Below, piece after piece: positions 44,046 through 53,677 of a stretch of DNA of 64,000 nt. A program made the translations under genes and the position numbers. The notes beneath the pieces are model-generated. The model did no database searches. It had not been told where the DNA came from and saw only the letters and a list, made by a program, of their open reading frames with translations. Source of the DNA: Chitinophaga varians (GTDB taxonomy: Bacteria > Bacteroidota > Bacteroidia > Chitinophagales > Chitinophagaceae); NCBI RefSeq assembly GCF_012641275.1, contig NZ_JABAIA010000002.1, forward strand, positions 1,736,001-1,800,000, given 5' to 3'. The first letter of the stretch is position 1. Each line of letters begins with the position of its first letter.

Positions 44046-46444
44046 TCAATAAAAAAGCATGGACGGGCCTGATTGGCCTGCTGCTGGCCACACATACGCT
44101 GGTGGCACAACAAGGCTCGGTGTTTATCAACGGGTTCGCCCGTATAACCACAAAGGAAAAGAGCTGGTATATTGATACGACCGGTCAGAAAGTATTTGAT
44201 AAGATAGAAGCGGTCTATCACCCGGTAGACAGTGTTTCTGAGCAAAACATCTTTGCCAATAACGATTGCAGCATGGCCATTGTAAGCAGCAACGGGAAGA
44301 AAGGGATGGTCAATGAAAAAGGACAGTGGGTGCTGAAACCCGAATACGACAAGCTGGAAGTGGCATTTAATGTCTATCTCGCCCTATACAAACAGGGGAA
44401 GATGACCTACGCGGACACCTGGGGCAAACTACTGCTGCCGCTGCAGTTTGAAAAGGCAGGCATACTGGACGATGACCGCTATGATGTAAAACAAAACGGA
44501 AAATGGGGCATATACGATGTGAAGCAGCGGCAGCTGACAATTCCGGCGGTATACGACGAAATTGACTACTGTGGCGGCTGCGGGAGCAAAAGTGATTATC
44601 TCTATGCAAAGAAAAACGGCAAGTGGGGCATCATCAGCGCAGCCAATGAAGTGCTGGTGCCATTTGCTTTTGAGCACAGTCATTCCATGATGCGCAGCGA
44701 TGAGTGGGTATGCAGCTTCAAACAGAACGGTAAAGACGTGGTGGTGAACATCCCTCAAAAAAAAGTATATGGGGCGCCGTTATACAGCCAGATGGAAGTG
44801 ATCGGCAACGGTATGCTGAAACTGAAAAAAGGCGGCCGCTTTGGACTGATTAACCGTAACGGGGAACAGGTGCTCGATTTTGTATATGACGATATTGCTG
44901 ATCCGTACGGAGACTATGCCACCGGGCCTTATCTCACGGTCCGCAAAGGGGATAAAACCGGCATCGTTAATACTGACGGACGTATTATCATTGAGCCGGT
45001 GCTGGACGAAGAAGTGTCCTGCACGGACGACTACATTATTGCAGCGCGCAACGGCATGTACAATGTGTTTGACAGTACCGGCAAACCCATGCTGCCGGAA
45101 GATTATAACGATATCGAACCGCTGAAGGTTTCCGGTGGCGCCACCCTTTTCGCCCTGAAACAAAAAGCGTTGTATGGCTTTTTTAACCCGGCAAACGGAA
45201 AGGTGATCGCCCCGGCATTTCATGAGGTGGACCGGATCACCTCCGGCAGGGACAAAGGACTGATACAGGTCGTTTACCAGGAAAAACCGGGACTGTACAA
45301 TGCAGATGGTACGCTGCTGCTGCCGGTAAAGTACGATGCCTGTGAGCGGCTGACAGACCGGCTTCTGGCTGTCAAGGCCGGCACTGGTACCGGTGTTTTC
45401 GATATCGGTAATCAACAGGAAATCATTCCGGCCAAATTCAAATACATCAATCCCATAGCACCGGACAGTTCGCTGTTGAGCGTTACCGCGGAAAACGAAT
45501 CCGGCGACCTGGTGTATGGCCTTTATAGTTTAGCGGGTAAAGAACTGGTGCCGCCTGTATATACGTCTGTCGGTCCGCTGAATAAGGACCAGTACCTGCT
45601 GATGAAAGACAGGGAAACGGCCGTATTCTCGCTGGCCACCGGCAAAATCACTGCCCTGCCATATAAGGATATTGCCCAGGCCCGCGTGGCCAATACGCTC
45701 ATCGTGTCAGACAGCCGTAGTTCCTGGCTCTGGGATGTGCGCACTGGTAAACCGGTTTCAGCACCTTTCCCGATGGTGAGGAAATACCAGGATGACACTA
45801 CGCTATCATGTGCCATCGGTGAGTTTGGCTTTGGCGTGGCGTCTGTCACAAAAAACGGTAAAATGGGCGTCATCAATGCAATTGGACAGGAAGTGGTGCC
45901 GGCCATTTACGATGGCGTGTCGATATTGCAACAGGGCGTTATCCTCCTGGCAAAACAAAATGGTTATGCCTGGAAATATGGCTATGCCGATACAACTGGT
46001 AAACTGCTGGTGCCTCTCGAATATGATTATAACGTACACGGTTATATTTACGATTATGAAGACAGCACCTTTTTGCCTTTATATAAATCTGAAGACAACT
46101 ACACCCGTACCTACAGCAAAGGAATGGCTGATCGTGATGGCAAAGTATTGGTGCCGGCCATTTATGACAGAGTGTTCGTTGGTAGAAACAATACCGGTTT
46201 CCTGGTATACAAAGAGGCGCGGTTTACCATACTGGATGCTGCCGGTAAAGCCGTGACAGCAGAGCAGTTCAAAGAGGTGATGTTGCCGCCGGCCGATAAT
46301 CCGTACGCGGAATCAGCGGTACTCACTTACCCTTTGTTATGCAAAAGAAATGATCGGTACGTATACCTGCTGCGTAACGGAAAAACACTGCCGCTGGAAA
46401 TAACGGGAGTGGTGCCGTTTAATCCGGATGCGGACGTGTGGTAA
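44042..46444 (+). CDS. Exported WG-repeat protein 3
   Basis: An 800-residue protein with a signal peptide (cleavage after LVAQ, about residue 22) and WG repeats throughout (KKGMVNEKGQWVL, KWGIYDVKQRQLT, RFGLINRNGEQVL, KMGVINAIGQEVV). Its ATG overlaps the previous stop (ATGA at 44042-44045). It ends 16 nt before a long terminator. The three proteins differ in sequence but share layout, as expected for tandem duplication and divergence. Confidence 0.85.
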   Translation: MINKKAWTGLIGLLLATHTLVAQQGSVFINGFARITTKEKSWYIDTTGQKVFDKIEAVYHPVDSVSEQNIFANNDCSMAIVSSNGKKGMVNEKGQWVLKPEYDKLEVAFNVYLALYKQGKMTYADTWGKLLLPLQFEKAGILDDDRYDVKQNGKWGIYDVKQRQLTIPAVYDEIDYCGGCGSKSDYLYAKKNGKWGIISAANEVLVPFAFEHSHSMMRSDEWVCSFKQNGKDVVVNIPQKKVYGAPLYSQMEVIGNGMLKLKKGGRFGLINRNGEQVLDFVYDDIADPYGDYATGPYLTVRKGDKTGIVNTDGRIIIEPVLDEEVSCTDDYIIAARNGMYNVFDSTGKPMLPEDYNDIEPLKVSGGATLFALKQKALYGFFNPANGKVIAPAFHEVDRITSGRDKGLIQVVYQEKPGLYNADGTLLLPVKYDACERLTDRLLAVKAGTGTGVFDIGNQQEIIPAKFKYINPIAPDSSLLSVTAENESGDLVYGLYSLAGKELVPPVYTSVGPLNKDQYLLMKDRETAVFSLATGKITALPYKDIAQARVANTLIVSDSRSSWLWDVRTGKPVSAPFPMVRKYQDDTTLSCAIGEFGFGVASVTKNGKMGVINAIGQEVVPAIYDGVSILQQGVILLAKQNGYAWKYGYADTTGKLLVPLEYDYNVHGYIYDYEDSTFLPLYKSEDNYTRTYSKGMADRDGKVLVPAIYDRVFVGRNNTGFLVYKEARFTILDAAGKAVTAEQFKEVMLPPADNPYAESAVLTYPLLCKRNDRYVYLLRNGKTLPLEITGVVPFNPDADVW

Positions 46445-46460
46445 CACGCAGAATATCATA

Positions 46461-46504
46461 AAAGCGAAACCGCCGTGCTTTCAACAGCACGGCGGTTTCG
46501 CTTT
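46461..46504. terminator. Strong bidirectional terminator
   Basis: A perfect 19-bp stem (46461-46479 with 46486-46504), loop TTCAAC. AAA/TTT at the base suits both the plus-strand WG operon and the convergent SusD gene (stop at 46529). Confidence 0.85.
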
Positions 46505-46528
46505 GTAGCCCGGGGCTGAAGCACTGGG

Positions 46529-48037
46529 TTACTTTTTATCCCACCATACTTTGGAGAGATAGGTATCGCCTTTAGACAGTCCTTTCACTGCCTGTTGATA
46601 GTTGTCTGTGTTCAGCAATGTTTCCAGCGAAGAATATACTGCCCTGCGCGGAATAGTACCATTGGTAGAGCCCTGATTGGGGCCGGGCGTAAGCACAGGG
46701 TAACCCGTGCGGCGCCATTCCGCATATGCTTCGTAATCGCGGCCGAACAGCTGTATCCATTTCTGGGTCATGATTTTCTCCAGCTGTTGTTCGGAGGTGA
46801 GACCGGCGAAAGAGAATTCAGCATCGATATACGCCTGCGGAATAGCAGTGATATTATATGGCTGCATGGCCATGGCAGCCTTAATACCGTCCTGGTAGAA
46901 TTTTTCTGCATCTGCAGGTGCTGCGCCCCAGCCCATCAGCGCGGCTTCTGCTTTAAAGAAACAGACATCTGCGTAGGTGAACACATAACAGGGAATGGGC
47001 GTAGCCAGTGTTCTGTTGAAATAGGTGGTGGTAGATGCTGTAGAGTAATCGTCTTTGATGATACCTGCCAGCAATGCATCAGTGAGTGCTACGCCGATAC
47101 CGCGGTATACCGGTGTGCCGCTGTTTTTTGAATTCACCGTGGGCGCTGCGATGAAAGGCAGCCGCGGATCTTTTTTATTGTTCAGCGTATTAACGAAAGC
47201 GCTGGCGAGGTAACGCAGATCGGGGCTGCCGCTGATAAACTGTGCCAGGATGGGATGTGCGTTCGTGGTCTGTGCATCGTTGAACGTAGGTACGGCAGCG
47301 TTATCTTTATTGTCGGTGAACAACGGTCCGCCCATAGCTTCCCGAACGGTCTTTTCAGCCAGTTGCGGCGACGCGTATTTGAGGCGCATGCCTAAACGCA
47401 GTTTGAGTGAGTTGCCGAATTTTTTCCAGTTATCGACATTGCCTTTATAGTAGAAGTCGGCGTTGCCATAGGAGGCGTCGCTGCTGTTCAGTTTGGCTAT
47501 GGCTGCGTCCAGATCGGTGATCAGTTGTTTATAGATAGCTTCCTGGCTGTCGTACACCGGTTTGTTGTTCACATTGCCGGCATCTTCTGTGGTCTGCGAA
47601 AAAGGCACGTCGCCGAAGAGGTCGGTCAGCCGTTGCCATACATAGATCTCCACGATGCGGGCGATGGCCAGTTTGGTACGGCCGGTGGGGTCGTCTTCCT
47701 TTCCTTTAAGCGCCTGGTTGCGTATCTGGCCGAGATTGCGCAGCAGCGTGTAATGGTTCGCCCACATATTGTTATCAGGTTGTTGTATATACCGGGAGGT
47801 AGGCGCTACCAGGCCACCGGCCCAGTACTGCACCCAGGAGCCGACTTGTATATTGGCTGTTTCGGTACCTTCTGCAAAGGCGGCGTCTTTCTGTACTTTG
47901 GAGAGCAGGATGGCCGCATCTATATTGGTAACGGAGGTGGGCGGTGTGTTCAGCTCGTTGAAGTTCTTGGTGCAGCTGCCGAGGGAAAGGCTTCCCAGCA
48001 GCAGGGCGGTATATATGGAACGGTTGCGTGTTTTCAT
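46529..48037 (-). CDS. SusD/RagB-type lipoprotein
   Basis: A 502-residue lipoprotein with lipobox LGSC at about residue 22 and SusD-like helical features (KLAIARIVEIYVWQRLTDLFGDVPFSQT; YKGNVDNWKKFGNSLKLRLGMRL; AYAEWRRTGYPVLTPG; final KVWWDKK). It is the surface ligand-binding partner of the SusC protein encoded upstream, whose stop lies 17 bp before this start. It is last in the minus-strand sigma/FecR/SusC/SusD locus. Ligand unknown. Confidence 0.95.
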   Translation of the reverse strand: MKTRNRSIYTALLLGSLSLGSCTKNFNELNTPPTSVTNIDAAILLSKVQKDAAFAEGTETANIQVGSWVQYWAGGLVAPTSRYIQQPDNNMWANHYTLLRNLGQIRNQALKGKEDDPTGRTKLAIARIVEIYVWQRLTDLFGDVPFSQTTEDAGNVNNKPVYDSQEAIYKQLITDLDAAIAKLNSSDASYGNADFYYKGNVDNWKKFGNSLKLRLGMRLKYASPQLAEKTVREAMGGPLFTDNKDNAAVPTFNDAQTTNAHPILAQFISGSPDLRYLASAFVNTLNNKKDPRLPFIAAPTVNSKNSGTPVYRGIGVALTDALLAGIIKDDYSTASTTTYFNRTLATPIPCYVFTYADVCFFKAEAALMGWGAAPADAEKFYQDGIKAAMAMQPYNITAIPQAYIDAEFSFAGLTSEQQLEKIMTQKWIQLFGRDYEAYAEWRRTGYPVLTPGPNQGSTNGTIPRRAVYSSLETLLNTDNYQQAVKGLSKGDTYLSKVWWDKK

Positions 48038-48054
48038 CTCTTTTCTTTTTTTGA

Positions 48055-51000
48055 TTATAAATCCAGGCTCAGGTTGATGCCAAAGTTTCGCATCATGGGC
48101 AGCGCGGTAGATTCCAGGCCCAGGGAGGAGTTGTTGACGTTGAAGCCGGATGCTTCGGGGGAGAAACCATCTGTTTTACGCTGGAAGTAGAACAGGTTGC
48201 GGCCATAAATACCGATGCCGGCGCGTTTGATGATTTTGCCGGTGAACAGCCGGGTGGGCAGCTGATAGCTTAGGCTTATTTCCCGCATCGCGATGTAGCT
48301 GGCGTCGTTCATCATCTCTTCAGACACTACGTTTTCTTTGTCGCTGGCTACTACGTTCCAGTAGTCCTGTGCTTTTACGGCCATGGTATTGGCTTTACCG
48401 GTGCTTACCCAGTTGCCGTTGTTGTCTTTGGCGGCGATCATGCCACTGGCCACATAACTGCCGTCGCGGCCGGCGAGCGTCTTTTTAGTGGTGCCATAGA
48501 TCAGCTCTTCGCGGTTACTTTGGGAGTAAACCATACCGCCCTGGCGGATGTCTATCAGCGTGCCGAGGGTAAAGCCTTTGTAACGGAAAGTGTTGGAGAA
48601 ACCGCCGGTCCAGTCGGGGAGCGCGTTACCCAGTTCTGTCAACTGGCGGCCCTGGGTACGCAGCGGCAGCCCGGTAGCGGGGTCTATCAGGCGGTTGCCG
48701 TTTTCATCTTTCAGCCAGGCGAAGCCGGTGCCGATCATGGTGCCGAAAGGCTTTCCGGGAGCGGCTATCACGTTGATGCCCCTGTCGCTGCCGAGCACAA
48801 AGGTTTCTACGCCGGCGGTAAGGGACACCACTTCGTTGCGGTTACGGGAGAAATTGAAGGCGCTTTCCCAGGTGAAGCCGTTGGCCAGTTTCAGCGGAGT
48901 GCCGTTGATAGACACTTCGATGCCGCGGTTACGGATTTCACCGGCATTGATGCGGCGTGCTTCAAACTTGCTGGACGGCGGCAGCGGCACGTCCAGGATC
49001 TGATTTTTCGTAGCGGCGTTATAGTAAGTAAAGCTGATGCCTAAACGATTATTCAGCAACCGCAGGTCGGTACCGAATTCCACGGAGGTGGTCAGCTCGT
49101 TTTTCAGGTTAGGGTCGGGGATCACTGAGGTAAAATACCCCAGCGGCTGACCGCCATGGGTGAACTGATCGAGGCTGTAGGTACCGGTCAACTGGTAAGG
49201 ATTGCCGGAGCTGCCTGCCTGTGCTACTGAGCCGCGGAGCTTCCAGTAGGTGAGCACATTGCTTTTCAGGTTGAGCATGTCGGTCATGATCACACTGGTG
49301 CTCACGGAAGGATAGAAGAATGAATTGTTTTTCGCGGACAGGGTAGAAGACCAGTCGTTGCGGGCGGAGAAATCGAGGAACCAGTAGTCGCGGAAGGACA
49401 GCTGGCCGAAGCCATACACGGAGTTGATTTCAGATTCCTGGAGATCAAAAAGGTAGGAATTGGTCAGTGTGTTATTGATCACATGCAGGTCCGGTACAAT
49501 GAATTCTTTGCCGGTATTGCCGGTCATGCGGTAGAACTTTTTCTGATGGCTGCTGCCGGCATTGAGGCCCAGCGTAAAGTCTTTGTTGAGTGGCAGGTTG
49601 GCATTGAGCAATACGTCGTAGTTGTCTTCCCTTACCCGCAGCACTCTTTCTTCGATATCTCCGTTTCTGTTTTGGCTTTGATAGGTGCCTTTGGCGCGGT
49701 AGCGCAGGCGTTGTTCGGTGTAAAAATCGGTACCGCCGCGGGCTGTGAGTTTCAGCCATTTGGTGAAGTCGTACGACAGGCGGAGCATGCCCAGCACACG
49801 GTCGCGCTGATCGGCGTTGTAAGTTTTATGAATGGTCCAGTAAGGATTCGCGGTGGAACTGTTGGTGGCATAGGTTTTTTCCAGTCCGGGCGTAACGCCG
49901 CTGTAGCCAAGTTGTTTGGCCACATCTGCCGCTGTCCAGGCGTAGTCTGCGAGGATAGACATAGGCATGCTGCGTGGCTGGCTGATGAACAGATAAGCGG
50001 GGTTATCGGATGCATCGGAGAGGGTGGGCCTGTTTTTTCCTTTCTGGTTGATGTAGTTCATTTTAGCGTCCAGTTGCAGCTTCGGTGTGATGGATGCCTG
50101 CGCGCGGAGGGTAAACGTGTTACGGTCCAGTGTATTGGAAGGCACATAGCCGTCTACGTGCGTATTGGAGTAGGAAAAGCGGTAGTTGACTTTATCATTG
50201 CCGCCTTCGGCGCTGATATTGTTGACGAGTTGTTTTTCCTGGTTAAAGAATTGTTTGTAGGTATTGGGTTGAGGAGTGAGGCTGAGGATATTGCCCCACT
50301 GGTCTTCATATTGCTGGCCTTCCATTTTAGGGCCCCAGCTGCTGCGGGCGATACGGTCGCGGCCAGCGCTCATTTTGGGCATTCCTTTCAGGCCTTGTGC
50401 TTTAGCCTGTTCCATGGTGTATATCTTGCCATCGGTAGCGCGGAAGTGGGTGAAATCACCATTGAGGCCCTGGCCGTATTCATCCTGGAAATCGGGCGTC
50501 ACCAGTGGATTGCCGATAGAGTAGTCACTGCTGAATTTGATGCCGATGCCTTTGCGAGAGCTGCCGGACTTGGTGGTGATGAGCACTACGCCGTTGCTAC
50601 CCCGTTGGCCGTACAAGGCGGCGGCGTTGGGACCTTTCAGGATGGAGATGCTTTCGATATCGTCCTGGTTGATATTGGAGATGCCATCGCCATAGTCTAC
50701 ACCGCCGGTGCTGCCGGCTGCGCCAATGTTCTGGTTGTCGAGCGGCACGCCGTCCACCACGTACAGCGGCTGGCTGTTGCCCTGCAGGGAGTTGTTGCCA
50801 CGGATAACGATTTTGGAAGAACCGCCGGCGCCGGAGGCGGGACGGCTTACCTGTACGCCGGCCACTTTACCGGAGAGGGCGTTGGCCACATTTACTTCTT
50901 TGCCTTCGGAGAGGTCGGCCCCTTTTAGTTCTGCCACGGTATAACCGAGCGATTTGCTTTCCCTTTTGATGCCTAACGCGGTCACCACTACTTCTGACAG

Positions 51001-51633
51001 GCCTTTGGGACCTTCGCTCATCTTCACGTTCAGCTGGGTGCTGCCGTTGGGTTCGAGGCGTTGTTTGCTGTAACCGATGAAAGAAAACAGCAGGGCTTTG
51101 GCGCCGTTGGGCAGCTGTATGCTGTATCTGCCGGTGCCATCGGTCACGGTGCCTTTGGTGGAGCCTTCTACGGTAACGGTCACACCGGGCAGCGGCACAT
51201 CTTTTTCATCGGTCACTTTACCGGTGATGAGGGTGTCTGCTGCGAGGTGGGAGGCGGGCTGCTTTACCGGCGCTTCTTTCAGGGAGATGGTACGGTCAAT
51301 GATTTTGTAGGCAAGCGGTTGACCGGCGAGGCATTGGTCCATCACGGTGGTGATGTCTGCATCTTTTACCTGTACGTTGACTTTACCGGTTTTTTTCAGC
51401 AGCTCGTTGTTATACAGGAAATAGTAGCCTGTCTGTTGACGGATGGCAGCAAATACCTGTTCCAGCGGCGCCTGCTGCATAGACAGGGTGATCTTTTGCG
51501 CATAGCCGGTGGCCGATACGCTCAGTGCGGCCAGCAACAGCAGTAGGGCGGTCAGGTGGGCTGCTGCACGGATTTTTACAGGCAAAGGGAATAGCATGCC
51601 CCGCCGGCAGGCGGAAATAAATCTTTTCATCAT
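48055..51633 (-). CDS. SusC-type TonB-dependent transporter with STN domain
   Basis: An 1192-residue protein. Order: signal peptide, STN (secretin/TonB short N-terminal) domain at residues about 45-120 (KITLSMQQAPLEQVFAAI), carboxypeptidase-D-like domain (ITGKVTDEKDVPLPGVTV), SusC linker LSEVVVTALGIKRESKS, plug (IRGNNSLQGNSQPLYVVDG) and barrel. The STN domain is the transporter side of FecA-type signalling and fits the FecR and sigma genes upstream. It imports an unknown ligand and likely reports its presence to FecR. Confidence 0.95.
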   Translation of the reverse strand: MMKRFISACRRGMLFPLPVKIRAAAHLTALLLLLAALSVSATGYAQKITLSMQQAPLEQVFAAIRQQTGYYFLYNNELLKKTGKVNVQVKDADITTVMDQCLAGQPLAYKIIDRTISLKEAPVKQPASHLAADTLITGKVTDEKDVPLPGVTVTVEGSTKGTVTDGTGRYSIQLPNGAKALLFSFIGYSKQRLEPNGSTQLNVKMSEGPKGLSEVVVTALGIKRESKSLGYTVAELKGADLSEGKEVNVANALSGKVAGVQVSRPASGAGGSSKIVIRGNNSLQGNSQPLYVVDGVPLDNQNIGAAGSTGGVDYGDGISNINQDDIESISILKGPNAAALYGQRGSNGVVLITTKSGSSRKGIGIKFSSDYSIGNPLVTPDFQDEYGQGLNGDFTHFRATDGKIYTMEQAKAQGLKGMPKMSAGRDRIARSSWGPKMEGQQYEDQWGNILSLTPQPNTYKQFFNQEKQLVNNISAEGGNDKVNYRFSYSNTHVDGYVPSNTLDRNTFTLRAQASITPKLQLDAKMNYINQKGKNRPTLSDASDNPAYLFISQPRSMPMSILADYAWTAADVAKQLGYSGVTPGLEKTYATNSSTANPYWTIHKTYNADQRDRVLGMLRLSYDFTKWLKLTARGGTDFYTEQRLRYRAKGTYQSQNRNGDIEERVLRVREDNYDVLLNANLPLNKDFTLGLNAGSSHQKKFYRMTGNTGKEFIVPDLHVINNTLTNSYLFDLQESEINSVYGFGQLSFRDYWFLDFSARNDWSSTLSAKNNSFFYPSVSTSVIMTDMLNLKSNVLTYWKLRGSVAQAGSSGNPYQLTGTYSLDQFTHGGQPLGYFTSVIPDPNLKNELTTSVEFGTDLRLLNNRLGISFTYYNAATKNQILDVPLPPSSKFEARRINAGEIRNRGIEVSINGTPLKLANGFTWESAFNFSRNRNEVVSLTAGVETFVLGSDRGINVIAAPGKPFGTMIGTGFAWLKDENGNRLIDPATGLPLRTQGRQLTELGNALPDWTGGFSNTFRYKGFTLGTLIDIRQGGMVYSQSNREELIYGTTKKTLAGRDGSYVASGMIAAKDNNGNWVSTGKANTMAVKAQDYWNVVASDKENVVSEEMMNDASYIAMREISLSYQLPTRLFTGKIIKRAGIGIYGRNLFYFQRKTDGFSPEASGFNVNNSSLGLESTALPMMRNFGINLSLDL

Positions 51634-51732
51634 CAGTTTGAATTTTAGATTAATAGCGGTTATGTCCCGTTAATTTTGGCATTTCAGTGTTCTTCATTAC
51701 AGGTATTGTTAATTCGCGTGTACTCGTTTACG

Positions 51733-52914
51733 TTATAGGCCTACGCTAACTTTACGGCCCCGGATATCAAAATGGGCGCCGCTTACATAATTCAGCATCT
51801 CCAGTACTTGTGACAGTCTTGCCTGCCTGCTGATGTTGCCGCTGATTTTTCCGGTGGGCAGCGGGCCTTTGAAGTCCAGCTCCAGGTCGTACCAGCGGGC
51901 CACCTGCTCCATGATGTCGCGGAGATCATCGTCTTTAAAATAAAAGATGCCTTCTTTCCAGGCGATGGCTTTTTCGGTATCGGCATAGGTGATGGACACC
52001 TGCTCATGCTGTACACGGGCCTGCTGGCCGGGTACAAGCTGCCAGGACCGTTTGCCGGGCAACTGTACTTTAACGGCCCCGCTGACCAGTGTGGTGTTGA
52101 CGGTATGGTCATAGGCCCCGATATTGAAGCTGGTCCCCAGTACCAGCACGTCCACGCCGTTGACAGTCACTTTAAAAGGCTGACGGGCATTGGCTGCCAC
52201 TTCAAAATATCCTTCGCCGGTAAGGGCCACTTTCCGCTCTGCCCCGTTGAAATGAACAGGGAAAGTGAGGGAGGACGCGGCATTGAGCCATACTTTGGTG
52301 CCGTCTTCCAGCGTTAGCTGGTATTGCCCGGCCCTGTTGGTGGTCAGCGTATTGTATAGGCTGGTGGTGGCGCTGTCGCTGGCATCTGTATAAACAAGAC
52401 TGCCATTGCCCCGCTGAATAGTGGTGCCATCGGCTTCGGTGATGGTCTGGCTGCCATTACTGCCCAAGGTCACTGTTTTGCCGTTGCCCAGTTGTAATAC
52501 GGCCTGGTTGCCGCCGGGCAGCACGTCGTTACGGAAAGTGTGCGATTGGTCTGCTACAATCCGGGCGTCCCTGCTGTTTTCCGGGCGGGAATACAACCAT
52601 ACAATGCCGGTGACCACTGCGGCAGCGGCGGCGGTCCATGCGGCCAGTTTTATCCATACCGGCCTGCGGACAGGCGGCGGCGTGGAAATGCGTGCCTGCA
52701 CAGCCTCCCAGTCGGCCTGTACGTCTATCGTTTCCTGGAAGGCAATACCGGCGGCCAGTTGCTCCGGGTCTTGCAGGTCACGGTACAACGCTTCGTGACG
52801 CGGATCTGCCGCCAGCCATATTTGCAGCTGTTGCTGTTCGGCGCTGGTGGCTTCTCCGCGCAGGCAACGCAATATCAGCGCGGCTTGGTCAAAAGTATCG
52901 TGATGTTGGTCCAT
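51733..52914 (-). CDS. FecR family anti-sigma factor
   Basis: A 393-residue single-pass membrane protein: cytoplasmic N-terminal sigma-binding region, transmembrane helix about residues 87-108 (KLAAWTAAAAAVVTGIVWL), FecR domain (TLEDGTKVWLNAASSLTFP, then KVALTGEGYFEVA) and C-terminal DUF4974 domain. It holds the sigma factor inactive until the STN domain of the SusC protein contacts it. It sits between the sigma gene and susC, as in Bacteroidota uptake loci. Confidence 0.94.
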   Translation of the reverse strand: MDQHHDTFDQAALILRCLRGEATSAEQQQLQIWLAADPRHEALYRDLQDPEQLAAGIAFQETIDVQADWEAVQARISTPPPVRRPVWIKLAAWTAAAAAVVTGIVWLYSRPENSRDARIVADQSHTFRNDVLPGGNQAVLQLGNGKTVTLGSNGSQTITEADGTTIQRGNGSLVYTDASDSATTSLYNTLTTNRAGQYQLTLEDGTKVWLNAASSLTFPVHFNGAERKVALTGEGYFEVAANARQPFKVTVNGVDVLVLGTSFNIGAYDHTVNTTLVSGAVKVQLPGKRSWQLVPGQQARVQHEQVSITYADTEKAIAWKEGIFYFKDDDLRDIMEQVARWYDLELDFKGPLPTGKISGNISRQARLSQVLEMLNYVSGAHFDIRGRKVSVGL

Positions 52915-52993
52915 TTGGTCGTTTCCATGATAAAGAAACGTTACCTCAAAAAAGGGGTGACAAACACAGAAAGTTTTTTTTCAAAAGAAAGAA

Positions 52994-53524
52994 TTAAAGG
53001 AAAAGCAGGCTGTAAATTTCAGGGTTCAGCCGTTGCCGTAGCAGGTGAAGGCCCCGCTTCTTCTGCGTTTTGACGGTATTGATGCTGATGTTCAGCTGTT
53101 GGGCGATCTCCTGGTTTTTCAGGCCTTCTATATAACCAAGGCGGATGATTTCCTGACATGCTTCAGGAAGTGTCTGTAGTACACGATTAATTTCTCCCAG
53201 TACCTCAGACCGGATCATGGTCAATACCACGGTGGCGTCATCGGACGGAGGAACAGGCTGCGAAGCGGCAAATTTCTCCACTACTTTTTCATGGCGTAAA
53301 AGGTTCAGACAGGCATGGCGGACGGTGGTGTACAGAAAATTCCTGATGGCCACGGGGTGAGGCGCTACCTGCCCGCGTTGTCCCAGGTAGCTGACAAAGG
53401 CTTCCTGTGCAATATCGCGCGCCTGGTCTTTGTCTCCCGTAAACTGGAAGGCAAAATAACACAGCCGCTGGTAGTAGGCTTTAAAAAGACTGGCTGGCTC
53501 CAGTGTATCTGATTGCATAGACAT
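52994..53524 (-). CDS. FecI-type ECF sigma factor
   Basis: About 176 residues. Region 2: YYQRLCYFAFQFTGDKDQARDIAQEAFVSY. Region 4: LPEACQEIIRLGYIEGLKNQEIAQQLNISINTVKTQKKRG. The frame is open upstream to 53662, but that stretch is hydrophobic and not sigma-like; ATG 53524 (or 53518) gives the usual short N-terminus. It activates the SusC/SusD promoter after release by FecR, whose gene follows 79 bp downstream. Confidence 0.9.
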   Translation of the reverse strand: MSMQSDTLEPASLFKAYYQRLCYFAFQFTGDKDQARDIAQEAFVSYLGQRGQVAPHPVAIRNFLYTTVRHACLNLLRHEKVVEKFAASQPVPPSDDATVVLTMIRSEVLGEINRVLQTLPEACQEIIRLGYIEGLKNQEIAQQLNISINTVKTQKKRGLHLLRQRLNPEIYSLLFL

Positions 53525-53677
53525 ATTCGCTCCCTTTCTGACCTGGTTACTAATATAGTGCGAATTTTGGGCAGTGCCGGCAACAGCACCGCAGTGGTAA
53601 CATACACATAAAATCGCAAAAAAGATAAACAAATAGCCGTTATCTTCGGGCACGAACAACAAGTTGACCTGTTTTTT

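Noticed and set aside
49483..50928. Open frame of about 481 codons opposite the second SusC gene
   Set aside because: Same reason: full overlap with a well-supported gene and no recognisable domain.
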